This document shows positions 48,719 to 58,944 of a DNA stretch of 64,000 nucleotides, one piece after another (position 1 is the first letter of the stretch; each line of letters opens with the position of its first letter). Both the position numbers and the translations under genes were made by a program. The notes under the pieces were generated by a model. The model worked only from the letters and a program-made list of their open reading frames with translations, was not told the DNA's origin and did not search any database. Source of the DNA: Proteus columbae (lineage in GTDB: Bacteria; Pseudomonadota; Gammaproteobacteria; Enterobacterales; Enterobacteriaceae); contig NZ_CP043925.1 of assembly GCF_009914335.1 (NCBI RefSeq), positions 4,030,001 to 4,094,000 of the forward strand, in the 5' to 3' direction.

Positions 48719-49750
48719 ATGTCTTTTTGGCACTTATCTCGTTGTCATTATCTATTTTCTACCTTTTTTTTAGGTTTGTTGCTTATGGTTTCTCCCTCAA
48801 TACAGGCAGCAGATACTCAAGTAGGATGGCAACAGTTTAAAGAGCGCTATATTCAGGATGATGGGCGAGTTATAGACAGCGCTAACAAAAATATTTCACA
48901 CTCTGAAGGTCAAGGCTATGGCATGTTAATGGCTGTGATGAGTGATGATCATGAAACATTTAATAAGTTATGGCACTGGACAGCGGCTTCTCTTTATCGT
49001 GGCGATTTAGGCTTATTTAAATGGCGTTATGAACCCGAAAATAGTGAACATACCCCTGATCCTAATAATGCAACAGATGGTGATATCTTAATTGCGTGGG
49101 CATTATTAAAAGCGGGTGAGAAATGGAATGATGAAAGTTATCTTTCAGCTTCTGATTCTATTCAACACGCTATTTTGGAACATACTTTAGTTAAGATAAA
49201 AAATTATACTGTACTTTTACCCGGTATTAATGGCTTCAAAACCCCAGAAGAAATTATTATTAACCCATCCTATTTTATTTTCCCTGCATGGAAAGATTTT
49301 TACCGCACGAGCAAAGATGTTCGTTGGAAAGAGTTAATTAATGATAGCCAGTCTTTACTTAGAAATATGCGGTTTGGTGAATATCAATTACCAACAGACT
49401 GGGTAAGTTTGTTTCCAGATGGAAAGATAGAGCCTAGTGAAAAATGGCCTGCACGATTTAGCTTTGATGCAATACGTATTCCGCTTTATTTAGCTTGGGC
49501 ACATGATGAATTAGCGTTACAACCTTTTGTGCAGTATTGGCAGCAATTTGATCGTTATAAGACGCCTGCTTGGGTAAGTATTGATGCTCAAGAGCGCGCT
49601 GAATACAACCTTACTCCCGGTATGATGGCAGTGAGAGATTTAACGATGAAAACACCTATTGAAGATGTTGATTTAAGTAAAGATACAGATTATTACTCTT
49701 CGGCTTTACACTTATTAGCGGCATTTGCTCAAAATAATAATAGTGAATAA
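48719..49750 (+). CDS. bcsZ: BcsZ, periplasmic endo-1,4-beta-glucanase (GH8)
   Basis: 343 residues (E. coli BcsZ 368). Signal peptide to about residue 30 (SIQAAD). Family 8 hydrolase features: HSEGQGYGMLMAV with the acid Glu, ATDGDILIAWALLKA with the nucleophile-side Asp, and RFSFDAIRIPLYLAW. It trims misfolded cellulose during export. Last gene of the locus, 73 bp after galU. Confidence 0.94.
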   Translation: MSFWHLSRCHYLFSTFFLGLLLMVSPSIQAADTQVGWQQFKERYIQDDGRVIDSANKNISHSEGQGYGMLMAVMSDDHETFNKLWHWTAASLYRGDLGLFKWRYEPENSEHTPDPNNATDGDILIAWALLKAGEKWNDESYLSASDSIQHAILEHTLVKIKNYTVLLPGINGFKTPEEIIINPSYFIFPAWKDFYRTSKDVRWKELINDSQSLLRNMRFGEYQLPTDWVSLFPDGKIEPSEKWPARFSFDAIRIPLYLAWAHDELALQPFVQYWQQFDRYKTPAWVSIDAQERAEYNLTPGMMAVRDLTMKTPIEDVDLSKDTDYYSSALHLLAAFAQNNNSE

Positions 49751-49894
49751 TTGTTATTATTCTATTGTGTTAATAATATTTTCGAGTTATCTCACAAGTT
49801 TTATTTAATTATATGAAATAAACACAATCTATATTGTGTTTATTTTTTTATAATTTAACTTAAATTTATTCAACGTGATTGAGGTTAAATAAAT

Positions 49895-51426
49895 ATGGAA
49901 TGGGTAAAGTTACTTAATGAGAATCGAAGAAAAGATAAACATAAAAATAAAATAAAAAACAATTATGAAACACGCTATGAATTAGAAAGGGACTATGATC
50001 GAATTCTTTTTTGTGCACCAACAAGACGGCTAGCAGATAAAACACAAGTATTTCCATTAGAAAAAAATGATAGTGTTAGAACTCGTTTAACACACTCATA
50101 TGAAGTTTCTAATTTAGCCAGAAGTATCGGAACTAAACTTGCTTATAATAATGAAATAGATATTTTTAATGATTATAAAAAAGAAGAGGGGGATAATTTA
50201 AAGCGGAATTTACCTGCTTTACTCGCTGCTATTGGGCTAGCTCATGACTTAGGTAATCCACCTTTTGGTCATAAAGGTGAAAAAGCGATGTCATTATGGT
50301 TTGAAAAAAATATAAAGAAATAGCAGAAAATATAAATAAAAGTACCTATTCAAATGTGAAAAAGAGAGAAGAGTTAGATAAATCCAAATATTTTATTGGT
50401 GATTTTACTCATTTTGATGGTAATTCACAAACATTTCAGTTAGTTACACAATTACAAATAATTAATGATAGATTTGGGTTAAACCTTACTTATGCTACTT
50501 TGGCTGCATTAATAAAATATCCTCGACCATCATATTGTAATAAAGAAAAAAATGTTTGGTCCAAACATGGTTTCTTTTATTCTGAAGCTGATATTGTTAA
50601 GGAAGTTTGGAAAGAAACAGGATTGAGTGAAAATATTCGTCATCCTTTGACTTATATAATGGAAGCTTGTGATGATATTGCCTACACCATTTTAGACGCT
50701 GAAGATACAATAAAAAAAGGATTAGCATCTATTAATGATTTGTTCTATATTCTTGAAAAATTTGAGAGAGATTATCACCCTGAATTTAAACGTAGGGATG
50801 AAGTTAGCTTAATTCATAGTCTGGTATTTACCTGTAAGGAAAAACATAAAGAATACTCTGATTATGATGATAAATTAACACCTTATGAAGTAAATGATAT
50901 TAGTATGCAAATGTTTAGAGTAGAAGCAATGAGGTGTATGATTAATGAAGTTTCTTCTACGTTTGTAAAATATCATAATGATATTCTAAATGGTAAGTTT
51001 CATTTAAAACATAAGGATATCGTATCATTAAGTAAGGTTAATTTATTAAGTGAAGCGTTAAGAGAATTTGATTTTATTTTTGGATATAAAAATAAAGAAG
51101 TGCTTAAGCTTGAATTAGAAGGATACCATTATATAAATAACTTAATGGATATGTTGTGGGTTGGTATTTATGGTAATGGTAACAAGGAAAATCCTCAATA
51201 TTCTAAAACATTTTTTGGTGATTATGCTTATAAGCGATTATCTGAAAATTATCGTCGTGTATTTGAAAATAAAGATAATAATCTTCCTATATTATATAAA
51301 GAGTTTCAATTGCTTGCAGATGCAATTTCTGGAATGACCGATAGTTATTTGATTTCATTGCATAATGAACTTAAACCACTTTACGATGAGCAATTTGAAA
51401 AAAAAACGGCTTTAGTTATATACTAA
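49895..51426 (+). pseudogene. Dgt-like dNTP triphosphohydrolase, split by a -1 frameshift at an A7 run
   Basis: First part 49895-50323, second in the -1 frame from 50305. Joining them at the A run of GAAAAAAAT (50302-50310) gives about 510 residues, near E. coli Dgt (505). HD motifs: H67 in VRTRLTHSYEV, H117-D118 in GLAHDLGNPPFGHKGE, and the distal Asp in MEACDDIAYTILDAED. Also FDGNSQTF and ISGMTDSY, as in Dgt. It would cleave dGTP or other dNTPs to nucleoside and triphosphate. The site A-AAA-AAT fits a slippery heptamer, so a frameshift mutation, programmed slip or base-call error are all possible. Very AT-rich. The NTase gene follows by 35 bp. Confidence 0.85.
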
Positions 51427-51461
51427 ACCATTAACTATCATCAATTTGATAAGATAATAAT

Positions 51462-52223
51462 ATGAGTATATCACGCCAGTTCACAACCAATAGAGAGTAC
51501 TTAAGTGATAAGGTTTTTCGTTTTTTTTATGAGGAATCGTTAAACAATAAAGCACTTTCTTTAATTATGAATAAAGTAATTTCATTTGATTCATCAAATG
51601 TTTACGCTTTTGGTGGCGTTGTGCGTGATATAGAATTAAAAAATACCCCCTCAGATATCGATCTTGTATTTAGCGGTGATAGGAACGAATTTAACCTTCT
51701 TTTAGAAGATTTAAATGGTGAAAGATTAACTAAGAATAAATTTGGTGGTTTTCGTATACAAACCAATAGGTTAGATATAGATTTTTGGCATATTGAAGAT
51801 ACGTGGGCATTTTCTAATAATAAGGTGGATAATGCTAACAATAGTACTAATAATATACTAAAGACAACATTTTTTAATTGGGATGCAATATTATTTAATT
51901 TAAAAGAAAGAACACTTATTTCTAATGAATATTATTATTATGATTTATACAATAGATATTTAGATATAAATTTAGCTGATAATCCTAATACTATAGGTTC
52001 TTTTTCTAGAATTATTAAAAATGTTTTTTATAATCATGTTAAATATTTGTCTAAAGATGTTGTGGGTTATTTAGATAAATCATTTTCTGATTTTAATGTT
52101 ATTGAAATTAGAGATTTTTATTTAGAAAAAAATAGAAAACATGATTTGCAAATACGTCAACTTATAGCCCTCTATGATAAAGTAAGTTTTATTGTTGAAC
52201 ATAATCAGCGTTTAAAAAACTAA
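51462..52223 (+). CDS. Pol-beta/CCA-adding-type nucleotidyltransferase
   Basis: 253 residues. The head domain matches the poly(A) polymerase/CCA-adding family: AFGGVVRDIELKNTPSDIDLVF with GG at 51-52, RD at 55-56 and metal ligands D65 and D67, plus the third acid in RLDIDFWH (D105/D107). The C-terminal half is helical without the usual CCA-enzyme RNA-binding domains, so it is not a normal tRNA enzyme. Substrate unknown. Same strand as the Dgt-like gene, 35 bp apart and equally AT-rich, suggesting a two-gene operon. NTase-fold proteins occur in several anti-phage systems, which makes a defence role plausible but unproven. Confidence 0.8.
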   Translation: MSISRQFTTNREYLSDKVFRFFYEESLNNKALSLIMNKVISFDSSNVYAFGGVVRDIELKNTPSDIDLVFSGDRNEFNLLLEDLNGERLTKNKFGGFRIQTNRLDIDFWHIEDTWAFSNNKVDNANNSTNNILKTTFFNWDAILFNLKERTLISNEYYYYDLYNRYLDINLADNPNTIGSFSRIIKNVFYNHVKYLSKDVVGYLDKSFSDFNVIEIRDFYLEKNRKHDLQIRQLIALYDKVSFIVEHNQRLKN

Positions 52224-52236
52224 TAGAGGTGGATAA

Positions 52237-52665
52237 ATGAAAGTTTCAGCACGTAATCAGTTAGTCGGTAAAGTTGTTGATATTATTGACGGTGCAGTTA
52301 ATAGTGAAGTGATTTTATCTTTAGCACACGGTGAGAAACTGGCTACAATCATCACTAAAGAAAGCTGTGAAAGCTTAAAGATTAAAAAAGACGGTGAAGC
52401 TATTGCGATTATTAAAGCGCCGTGGGTTGTATTAGCACTGCCTGATTGCGGTTTAAATTTCTCTGCACGTAACCAATTTGCAGGAAAAGTGACTCAAATC
52501 GTACAGGGTGCGGTGAACTCAACTGTTCATTTAGAAACGGCGAAAGGTTTAGAACTGACTGCGGTTATCACCAATGAAAGCTTACAAGAGATGAAACTGG
52601 CAAAAGGCAGTGATGTTTTAGCGCTAGTGAAAGCATCAAGTGTGATTGTGGCAACACGCAAATAA
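52237..52665 (+). CDS. Di-TOBE (Mop) molybdate-binding protein
   Basis: 142 residues made of two tandem TOBE/Mop domains: SARNQLVGKVVDIIDGAVNS at residues 3-22 and SARNQFAGKVTQIVQGAVNS from about 76. The two copies are clearly related. Such molbindins store or buffer molybdate in the cytoplasm; the nearby molybdoenzyme FdoG needs molybdenum. It starts 13 bp after the NTase gene, but its base composition is normal for the chromosome, so it is probably the resident gene at the boundary of the acquired pair. Confidence 0.92.
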   Translation: MKVSARNQLVGKVVDIIDGAVNSEVILSLAHGEKLATIITKESCESLKIKKDGEAIAIIKAPWVVLALPDCGLNFSARNQFAGKVTQIVQGAVNSTVHLETAKGLELTAVITNESLQEMKLAKGSDVLALVKASSVIVATRK

Positions 52666-52692
52666 TCGAGACGCTATTCTCTTAAAATATAA

Positions 52693-52730
52693 AAAGAGGC
52701 TAAACATCTAGCCTCTTTCTTTTTTCTTTT
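52693..52730 (+). terminator. Terminator after the di-TOBE gene
   Basis: AAAGAGGCTA pairs with TAGCCTCTTT, followed by CTTTTTTCTTTTT. Confidence 0.92.
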
Positions 52731-52791
52731 TGATATTACTTATCTTTTTAGATTTATAATCCCGATCACCTTTTATACAAGGTTACTAAAA

Positions 52792-54441
52792 TTATTTATC
52801 AGTATCACCAGCGACTTTCAGTTTGTCGTAGATATAATTTTTATAACTGTTAACTAATTTCTCGTCTTCACAGTCATTTAATTTACCTTCACATAAATGG
52901 CGCATTTGAATGTTTGCTTTGTAGAAAGGGGATAATGGTAAACGAGCGCGCTCTAAGATCATGCCACCTAAGAAGCTAATATCAGTTAACTCACCCGTTG
53001 TTATTGGCGCACCTTGCGATAGATTATCTCTTAAGGTGAACTGAGTAATATACGCAGGGTTATTAAAAGGTGACTGATAATTTTTTAGCTCAATATTGGG
53101 TTGGTGATCACCAAAATAGAGGAACATCGTCGGTTTTTCTCTTTGTGCAACAAAATTAGAGAAATCTTTAATGGCTGGATCACTGGTGATGATCTTTTCC
53201 ATATAGTGGCTAAATTTACCCGGTGCATTACTGCTTTCTGTATGACCTGTAATTTTGTACATATCTCTGTGTGATTCATCATAAGGACCATGTTCATACA
53301 TGGTTAATGAGAATATAAACAGTGGCTTGTCAGTACGTTTTTTCAATACCTCTTCAACGTAACCTAGCATATCTACCGTCGATATTTTCCAGAGATTTTC
53401 TTCTAATATTCCAGGGTAGCCAAGCTCTTGAGGTTGAATGATTTCATCAATTCCCATTTTTTCATAAGCGTAACCTGCATGGTAAGCACTACGATTAAAC
53501 GGAGTGAGTAAAACCGTGTAATAACCTTCTGCTTTGAGTTGGCGGAATAAACTCTCATTAAGATTATCGACAACAAAATAGAATACGGAGTTTTTACGCG
53601 CACCAAAGTCATCCGTATTTAACCCTGTTAATACTGAAAATTCAGAAAGCCAAGTACCACCACCAAAGGTTTGTACACGTAAAGGGCTTTGTGCACTGAC
53701 ATTTTCATCTTTTTGAAACATAAATAAATCAGGCAGTGCAACATCTGTATCAAATTGATAAATATGAGGATTAACCGTCGACTCTTGTAATAAAACAATA
53801 ATATCGGGTTTTATGTCAGTTTGCGTTTCTGGCAATACGGTTTTGTTCGCTTGTTCAAGGAAATAATCTGCATTTTCCTTGAAATAAGGAGGGTGATAAG
53901 CCGTTTGGTAACCAGACATGATTAAATTAGTGACAGTACCTCGTCCTCCTGGAAGTGTGCCTTCCCATTCAGCTTGCCATTTTTCTACGGTGAAATGGAT
54001 AGTAGCAAAGCCAATAACCATTAAGAGTAAGCTACTTACACGCAAGACTGGGCGTGATTTTTTGGAAAAATGCCACGCAATAGACATATTGATAATCAGC
54101 CATATTAGCATCGCAATCAATGCAACGCCGGCTTCCCAATAATGGCCCAATGTCCCTAAATTAGAGCTATCAAAAGCCAAATCAAAATCAGAGAACATTA
54201 ATGTTTCTTTGTAATAATGAACTTTGAGTTGATTAATAAACTTAGTTATCAGGAAAAGTGTACCGGTGGTAATAGCCGAAAATAAGACACGAGCTGATAA
54301 AAGAAAACAAAGAGAAAAAAGAATAAAATAAGCACCTACTGAAAGAAGTGCAGTATAAACAAACGTTGCTTTCTCAAAAACAATAAAGAGTGAGGCAATA
54401 AGAATAAGTGCAAGATAAGCACATCCTAATATTTTTTTCAT
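52792..54441 (-). CDS. LtaS/MdoB-like sulfatase-fold phosphotransferase, inner membrane
   Basis: 549 residues. Five hydrophobic helices occupy residues 1-155, and an extracytoplasmic alkaline-phosphatase/sulfatase domain follows. Catalytic features: LLQESTVNPHIY with the nucleophile Ser/Thr, TFGGGTWLSEFSVLTG, YEHGPY and YFGDHQPN with the metal-binding Asp-His. The family transfers phosphoglycerol or phosphoethanolamine onto envelope glycans or lipids (MdoB, LtaS, OpgB). The exact acceptor cannot be inferred. Single gene with no partner on its strand. Confidence 0.85.
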   Translation of the reverse strand: MKKILGCAYLALILIASLFIVFEKATFVYTALLSVGAYFILFSLCFLLSARVLFSAITTGTLFLITKFINQLKVHYYKETLMFSDFDLAFDSSNLGTLGHYWEAGVALIAMLIWLIINMSIAWHFSKKSRPVLRVSSLLLMVIGFATIHFTVEKWQAEWEGTLPGGRGTVTNLIMSGYQTAYHPPYFKENADYFLEQANKTVLPETQTDIKPDIIVLLQESTVNPHIYQFDTDVALPDLFMFQKDENVSAQSPLRVQTFGGGTWLSEFSVLTGLNTDDFGARKNSVFYFVVDNLNESLFRQLKAEGYYTVLLTPFNRSAYHAGYAYEKMGIDEIIQPQELGYPGILEENLWKISTVDMLGYVEEVLKKRTDKPLFIFSLTMYEHGPYDESHRDMYKITGHTESSNAPGKFSHYMEKIITSDPAIKDFSNFVAQREKPTMFLYFGDHQPNIELKNYQSPFNNPAYITQFTLRDNLSQGAPITTGELTDISFLGGMILERARLPLSPFYKANIQMRHLCEGKLNDCEDEKLVNSYKNYIYDKLKVAGDTDK

Positions 54442-54551
54442 ATCTCTTCCGAGTATAGCGATAAATAATCAAGGGGATATTTTACAAATATTGTAGGCGA
54501 TAACCTTAAATAGGCTAAATAATTTTACTTAGCCTAAGTTAATATTTGGAT

Positions 54552-56414
54552 TTAGAATAATCCTTTGTCTCGTAAAATATGAAGATCTTTTTTGCGGCGA
54601 GTAAATCCAGTGCGGTCAAAATACTCTAAGATTTGTACCGCTAATTTACGCCCAACAGATAACTCATCACGGAAGTCCGCTGCGGTGACACTGCCATTAC
54701 TTTCATTATATTTCACAATGATAGAGGCAAATTTTTCTATTGATTGGTGTGTATAGTAGCGGTCAGCAATAATTGGAATAATTAAACCTAATTGTGCTGC
54801 TTTACGTAATAATGAGCGGATCACTTTCTCATCATTTTTCATTTCATTGGCTAGATCACGTACCCACCAAGGTTCGGATTGCTCAAAATAGATTTTAGCA
54901 TTTTGCCATAGCGCATCTTGTTCTGGAGAGAAAGCAAGACCATGGGTTGGAAGATGAAGCCAACCACGACTTTGGTTAATAGCACCTTCTTTACGTAACT
55001 GATCAATTAAGTAATAGACCAATTCATCATGATAAGTAGGTAATGCCATCCGTTTTAAACGAGAACGACCCACACCCATTTGATCATTATGTTGTTGATG
55101 ATATTCCTCAAGTGTATCGAGTAATTTCTGTTTTGCGTTATCAGCATTCTCTTTAGAAAGAATAACGCCAGCAACGCTCACTAGGTCAAAGGTTTCTAAT
55201 AACTGAGTCAGCGCACTTTCAGTTAATTGTTGAGCCCAAGAAAACTGACTTAGAGAGAGTTCACCTTTTGGTAAATATAACGCTAAATTGGCACTGATGC
55301 TGTTTGCATTATCAAGTTGGTGTAACCAAGTTAAGAATTCAGCTTGTCGTTTGCCTCTACGTGGCGAGTGTAAAGATAAGACTTTCGCTGCGGCTAAGGT
55401 GCGTTGAGCACTGATATCACGCAAGATAAGTCTGTCGTTATCCACCAGCCAAAGGGGTTCATCTAGAATAAGCTCCGCTAACTGTGGTGTTTCATTAGCA
55501 TCATTTAAAAGAGCAACACGACCCGTAATATGACGTGTACCGTGGTGAATATGTACAGGCTGCCAATGCTTTAAAGGTTCATCCGCAATTAAACTGACTA
55601 ATATTTTATGAGATTGATAATTAGGCGCTTGAGAAAGCAACCAGTCACCACGAGAAACGTTTTCTTTACTGACATCACCTGCGATGTTAATTGCAATACG
55701 ATGACCTGCACCCGCACGTTCTACGGGCTGGTTTTGTGCATGTAAGGCTCTTATTCTTACTGGTTTATCTGCACCAGTCAGCCAAAAGGTATCGCCAACA
55801 GAAATTTGTCCCGCAAGCGCAGTTCCTGTGACAACTAATCCCGCTCCTTTAATGCTAAAAACACGGTCTATGGCTAAACGAAAACGCTTATGCCATTGAG
55901 GGTGTTGTTGTTCTTGCTGATGCAGATCAACAAGATAGTGGCGAAGCTCTGAAATTCCCTTCCCTGATGGGGCTGAGGTGGCAAAAATTTGAGGATCGCA
56001 CCAACCTAAATTAGCTAACATCTCGGTTGTTTGTGAGCGAACGTCTTCTATTCGTTCTGGGGTAACACGATCTGCTTTGGTGAGAATAACGGTAACTTGA
56101 GGACAGCCAGCAAGACGTAAAATAGAAATATGTTCGATGGTTTGTGCCATAACGCCATCGTCACAAGCCACAATTAATAGCGCATGAGAGATCCCTCCAA
56201 CGCCAGCAAGCATATTTGAAAGGAATTTCTCATGACCGGGAACATCCACAAAACCAATTGAAGTTCCATCGTCTTGACGCCAATAGGCATAACCTAAATC
56301 AATGGTCATGCCTCGTTTTTTCTCTTCAGGTAAATGGGTAGTATCTACTCCAGTAATTGCCTGTATAAGTGTGGTTTTTCCGTGGTCTACGTGACCTGCC
56401 GTCGCAAAAATCAT
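54552..56414 (-). CDS. selB: SelB, selenocysteine-specific elongation factor
   Basis: 620 residues (E. coli 614). The N-terminal EF-Tu-like GTPase has GHVDHGKTTL, DVPGHEKF and TKAD; then beta domains, and C-terminal winged helices that bind the SECIS hairpin (final WH4 near residues 560-620). It delivers Sec-tRNA to UGA in fdoG. It starts 2 bp after selA on the same strand. Confidence 0.97.
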   Translation of the reverse strand: MIFATAGHVDHGKTTLIQAITGVDTTHLPEEKKRGMTIDLGYAYWRQDDGTSIGFVDVPGHEKFLSNMLAGVGGISHALLIVACDDGVMAQTIEHISILRLAGCPQVTVILTKADRVTPERIEDVRSQTTEMLANLGWCDPQIFATSAPSGKGISELRHYLVDLHQQEQQHPQWHKRFRLAIDRVFSIKGAGLVVTGTALAGQISVGDTFWLTGADKPVRIRALHAQNQPVERAGAGHRIAINIAGDVSKENVSRGDWLLSQAPNYQSHKILVSLIADEPLKHWQPVHIHHGTRHITGRVALLNDANETPQLAELILDEPLWLVDNDRLILRDISAQRTLAAAKVLSLHSPRRGKRQAEFLTWLHQLDNANSISANLALYLPKGELSLSQFSWAQQLTESALTQLLETFDLVSVAGVILSKENADNAKQKLLDTLEEYHQQHNDQMGVGRSRLKRMALPTYHDELVYYLIDQLRKEGAINQSRGWLHLPTHGLAFSPEQDALWQNAKIYFEQSEPWWVRDLANEMKNDEKVIRSLLRKAAQLGLIIPIIADRYYTHQSIEKFASIIVKYNESNGSVTAADFRDELSVGRKLAVQILEYFDRTGFTRRKKDLHILRDKGLF

Positions 56415-56416
56415 AG

Positions 56417-57802
56417 TTAAAGTGCCTGTATTAATGCATTTTCATCCTCAAGACAGCGCAGATCAAGCCACAGGCGACCATCAGTAATTCGACCAATAAT
56501 CGGCTTTTCTAAATTGCGCCAATGCGCGGCTAACGCATCTAACTGGCTACCTTTTCCATCTTTGGCTTCAAAGGTAAGTGCTGCACTCGGTAAGCTTTCA
56601 ATAGGTAACGAACCACTGCCTATTTGAGAAGCACATGAGGATATCGTGATATGGTAATTATCCCCATAATATGCCTGAAAATGAGGCAATAACCGTTGCG
56701 CCATGTCATTAATTTCTGTTTGTGTCCGAGTTAACAAACGTAATGTCGGAATTTCAACAGCCATTTTTTCAGGTTGCTGATAAAGGCGTAATGTGGCGTC
56801 TAAAGCAGCTAATGTCATTTTATCAACGCGTAATGCACGCTTTAAAGGATGGCGTTGAATAGCCTCAATCCATACTTTTTTACCTAAGATTATCCCCGCT
56901 TGTGGGCCACCTAATAATTTATCACCCGAGAAGGTAACAAGGTCGATACCTTGTTGTAGATAATCTTGAGGCATTGGCTCTGAAGGTAAGCCTAATGCGG
57001 CTAAATTAGTCATTGAGCCACTGCCTAAATCGATAGCAGTCGGTAAGCTCATTTCTTTACCAAGTGCGGCAAGTTCATCGCCATGCACTTCGGCGGTAAA
57101 GCCTTGAATACAATAGTTGCTAGTATGAACTTTCATTAGCAAACCAGTATTCTCATTAATGGCGTTACGATAATCTTTAAGGTGAGTACGGTTTGTTGTT
57201 CCCACTTCTTTGAGTGTACAGCCTGCTTGTGTCATTACATCAGGGATACGAAAAGCGCCGCCAATCTCAACTAATTCACCACGAGAAACAACAACTTCTT
57301 TATTGGGTGCAACAGTGGCGAGCATCAGTAAAACGGCAGCAGCGTTGTTATTAACGATGCAGGCATCTTCTGCCCCTGTTAACTCACATAACAAATCAGC
57401 GATAGCGCGATCGCGGTGCCCTCTTGATGCGCCATCAAGAGAATACTCTAAGGTTGCTGGTGAGCGCATAACTTGGCTAACTGCTTCAATGGCGGATTCT
57501 GCCATTAATGCACGCCCTAGATTAGTGTGTAAAACGGTACCTGTTAAATTGAAAACAGGTTTAATCGAGGATTTTCGTTGTAATGTAATGCGATTTTTTA
57601 ATTCATCCACCCAATAGTTATGCCATTGTGGTAACTCATTTTCTTGACGAATAATGATACGCGCTTCTTCTTGTAACTTTCGTAAATGCTCTGCAATAAA
57701 TGTCTGACCATAAGAAGCCACTAGGGCTTGAATCTCGGCTTGGTGCAGTAACTTATCAATAGACGGTAGTTGGCTGTAAAGTGAGCGCATATCATTTGTC
57801 AT
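56417..57802 (-). CDS. selA: SelA, L-seryl-tRNA(Sec) selenium transferase
   Basis: 461 residues (E. coli 463). A PLP enzyme that converts Ser-tRNA(Sec) to Sec-tRNA(Sec) with selenophosphate. The PLP lysine lies in [14 protein letters not shown], and [13 protein letters not shown] and [13 protein letters not shown] are family motifs. The selA-selB pair follows fdhE by 15 bp, so fdhE-selA-selB is probably one transcript. Confidence 0.97.
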   Translation of the reverse strand: MTNDMRSLYSQLPSIDKLLHQAEIQALVASYGQTFIAEHLRKLQEEARIIIRQENELPQWHNYWVDELKNRITLQRKSSIKPVFNLTGTVLHTNLGRALMAESAIEAVSQVMRSPATLEYSLDGASRGHRDRAIADLLCELTGAEDACIVNNNAAAVLLMLATVAPNKEVVVSRGELVEIGGAFRIPDVMTQAGCTLKEVGTTNRTHLKDYRNAINENTGLLMKVHTSNYCIQGFTAEVHGDELAALGKEMSLPTAIDLGSGSMTNLAALGLPSEPMPQDYLQQGIDLVTFSGDKLLGGPQAGIILGKKVWIEAIQRHPLKRALRVDKMTLAALDATLRLYQQPEKMAVEIPTLRLLTRTQTEINDMAQRLLPHFQAYYGDNYHITISSCASQIGSGSLPIESLPSAALTFEAKDGKGSQLDALAAHWRNLEKPIIGRITDGRLWLDLRCLEDENALIQAL

Positions 57803-57817
57803 GCTAATACCTAATTA

Positions 57818-58738
57818 TTATTCATTTGGGAACAGGAATGGATTAATGCTACTACGAGCAAAGCCTTCTTCTTCCATTTTTGCATCAAGAACAATAGACG
57901 CTAAATCGTCAGCGATAGCATCCACATTGGCATCTTTTTCTTGATATAAAATTTTCAGATAGCTTCCACAATCACCACAGCTTTCTGCTTTTACAGGCGC
58001 ATTTTCGCTGTCTAAAGACCAGTAATTTAATTTACCTGTTAATTCGCAGTTGGTGCATTTAATGCGTACAACATGCCACTGCGTTTCACATAAATTACAG
58101 TGTAAATAGCGTAAACCTTGTGTTGTGCCGATTTGTACCATGCTTGCCACAGGCATACTGTTACAAACTGGGCAGAATTGACGATTTTCACCGTATTCTG
58201 TTTTAGCCTTACCAGGAATATTCGCCGCTAATTGTGCCCAGTAAAGAGACAAGGCTGCCCAAATAAAGACAGACTTATCTGCTGAGACTTTTGAATATTC
58301 ATCATTGAGTAACGCAGTTGCCATTTCTTCTAATTCAGTTTCAGAAGCTTTAGAGAGATTTTCTAAAGTGATAGTGGCACTTTCAGGCACAACTGGACGT
58401 AATTCAGCAATAATTGAGGCTAATAAAGCATGCCAATGTTTACTGCGTTTGAATGTTTTTCTATCTAAAGGCGCTACACCGACTTGCTGTGTAAGGAGTG
58501 GGGCAAGATCGACGACTAATGGATTGTCATGAAGTGCTTTTTCTTGAGCCTTGACAATTTCTGCCGCAAATTCAAGGTAATCTGCGAAAGGATTATCTTT
58601 TGCTAGTGTTTGAAAACGTTCAGCACGACGTTGATAAAGGTTTTTCAGATTAGGGAATAATACGGGTGGAATAAAACTAATTCCTTTTTCTGATTGCTCT
58701 TTACCTAATTGCTCTTTAGGAACGATGCGAATACTCAT
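57818..58738 (-). CDS. fdhE: FdhE, formate dehydrogenase accessory protein
   Basis: 306 residues (E. coli 309). A cytoplasmic iron-binding protein needed for active respiratory formate dehydrogenases. Four CxxC pairs form two rubredoxin-like sites: FCPVC, HCNLC, KCTNC and SCGDC, at residues about 185 to 265. Separated from fdoI by a strong terminator, so it is probably driven by its own promoter in 58739-58895. Confidence 0.96.
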   Translation of the reverse strand: MSIRIVPKEQLGKEQSEKGISFIPPVLFPNLKNLYQRRAERFQTLAKDNPFADYLEFAAEIVKAQEKALHDNPLVVDLAPLLTQQVGVAPLDRKTFKRSKHWHALLASIIAELRPVVPESATITLENLSKASETELEEMATALLNDEYSKVSADKSVFIWAALSLYWAQLAANIPGKAKTEYGENRQFCPVCNSMPVASMVQIGTTQGLRYLHCNLCETQWHVVRIKCTNCELTGKLNYWSLDSENAPVKAESCGDCGSYLKILYQEKDANVDAIADDLASIVLDAKMEEEGFARSSINPFLFPNE

Positions 58739-58895
58739 AACGTTCTATCTTCCTATTATCATAAATTTTATAGTGAATACCCACAGGATTTGGCTTCAGA
58801 ATAAATCAAATGCAAACACGAAGCCATGACAGTGGGTAATAATAGCGTGATTTTATTGTTTTTTACGTCTTAAAAACGGGCGTAAATTGAATAAA

Positions 58896-58921
58896 AAACG
58901 GAGGCTAACAAGCCTCCGTTT
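58896..58921 (-). terminator. Terminator of the fdoGHI operon
   Basis: On the minus strand AAACGGAGGCT pairs with AGCCTCCGTTT (11 bp, 4-base loop), then TTTTATT. It ends fdoGHI before fdhE. Confidence 0.92.
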
Positions 58922-58944
58922 GTTCAGAAATACACTTTAGGGCA

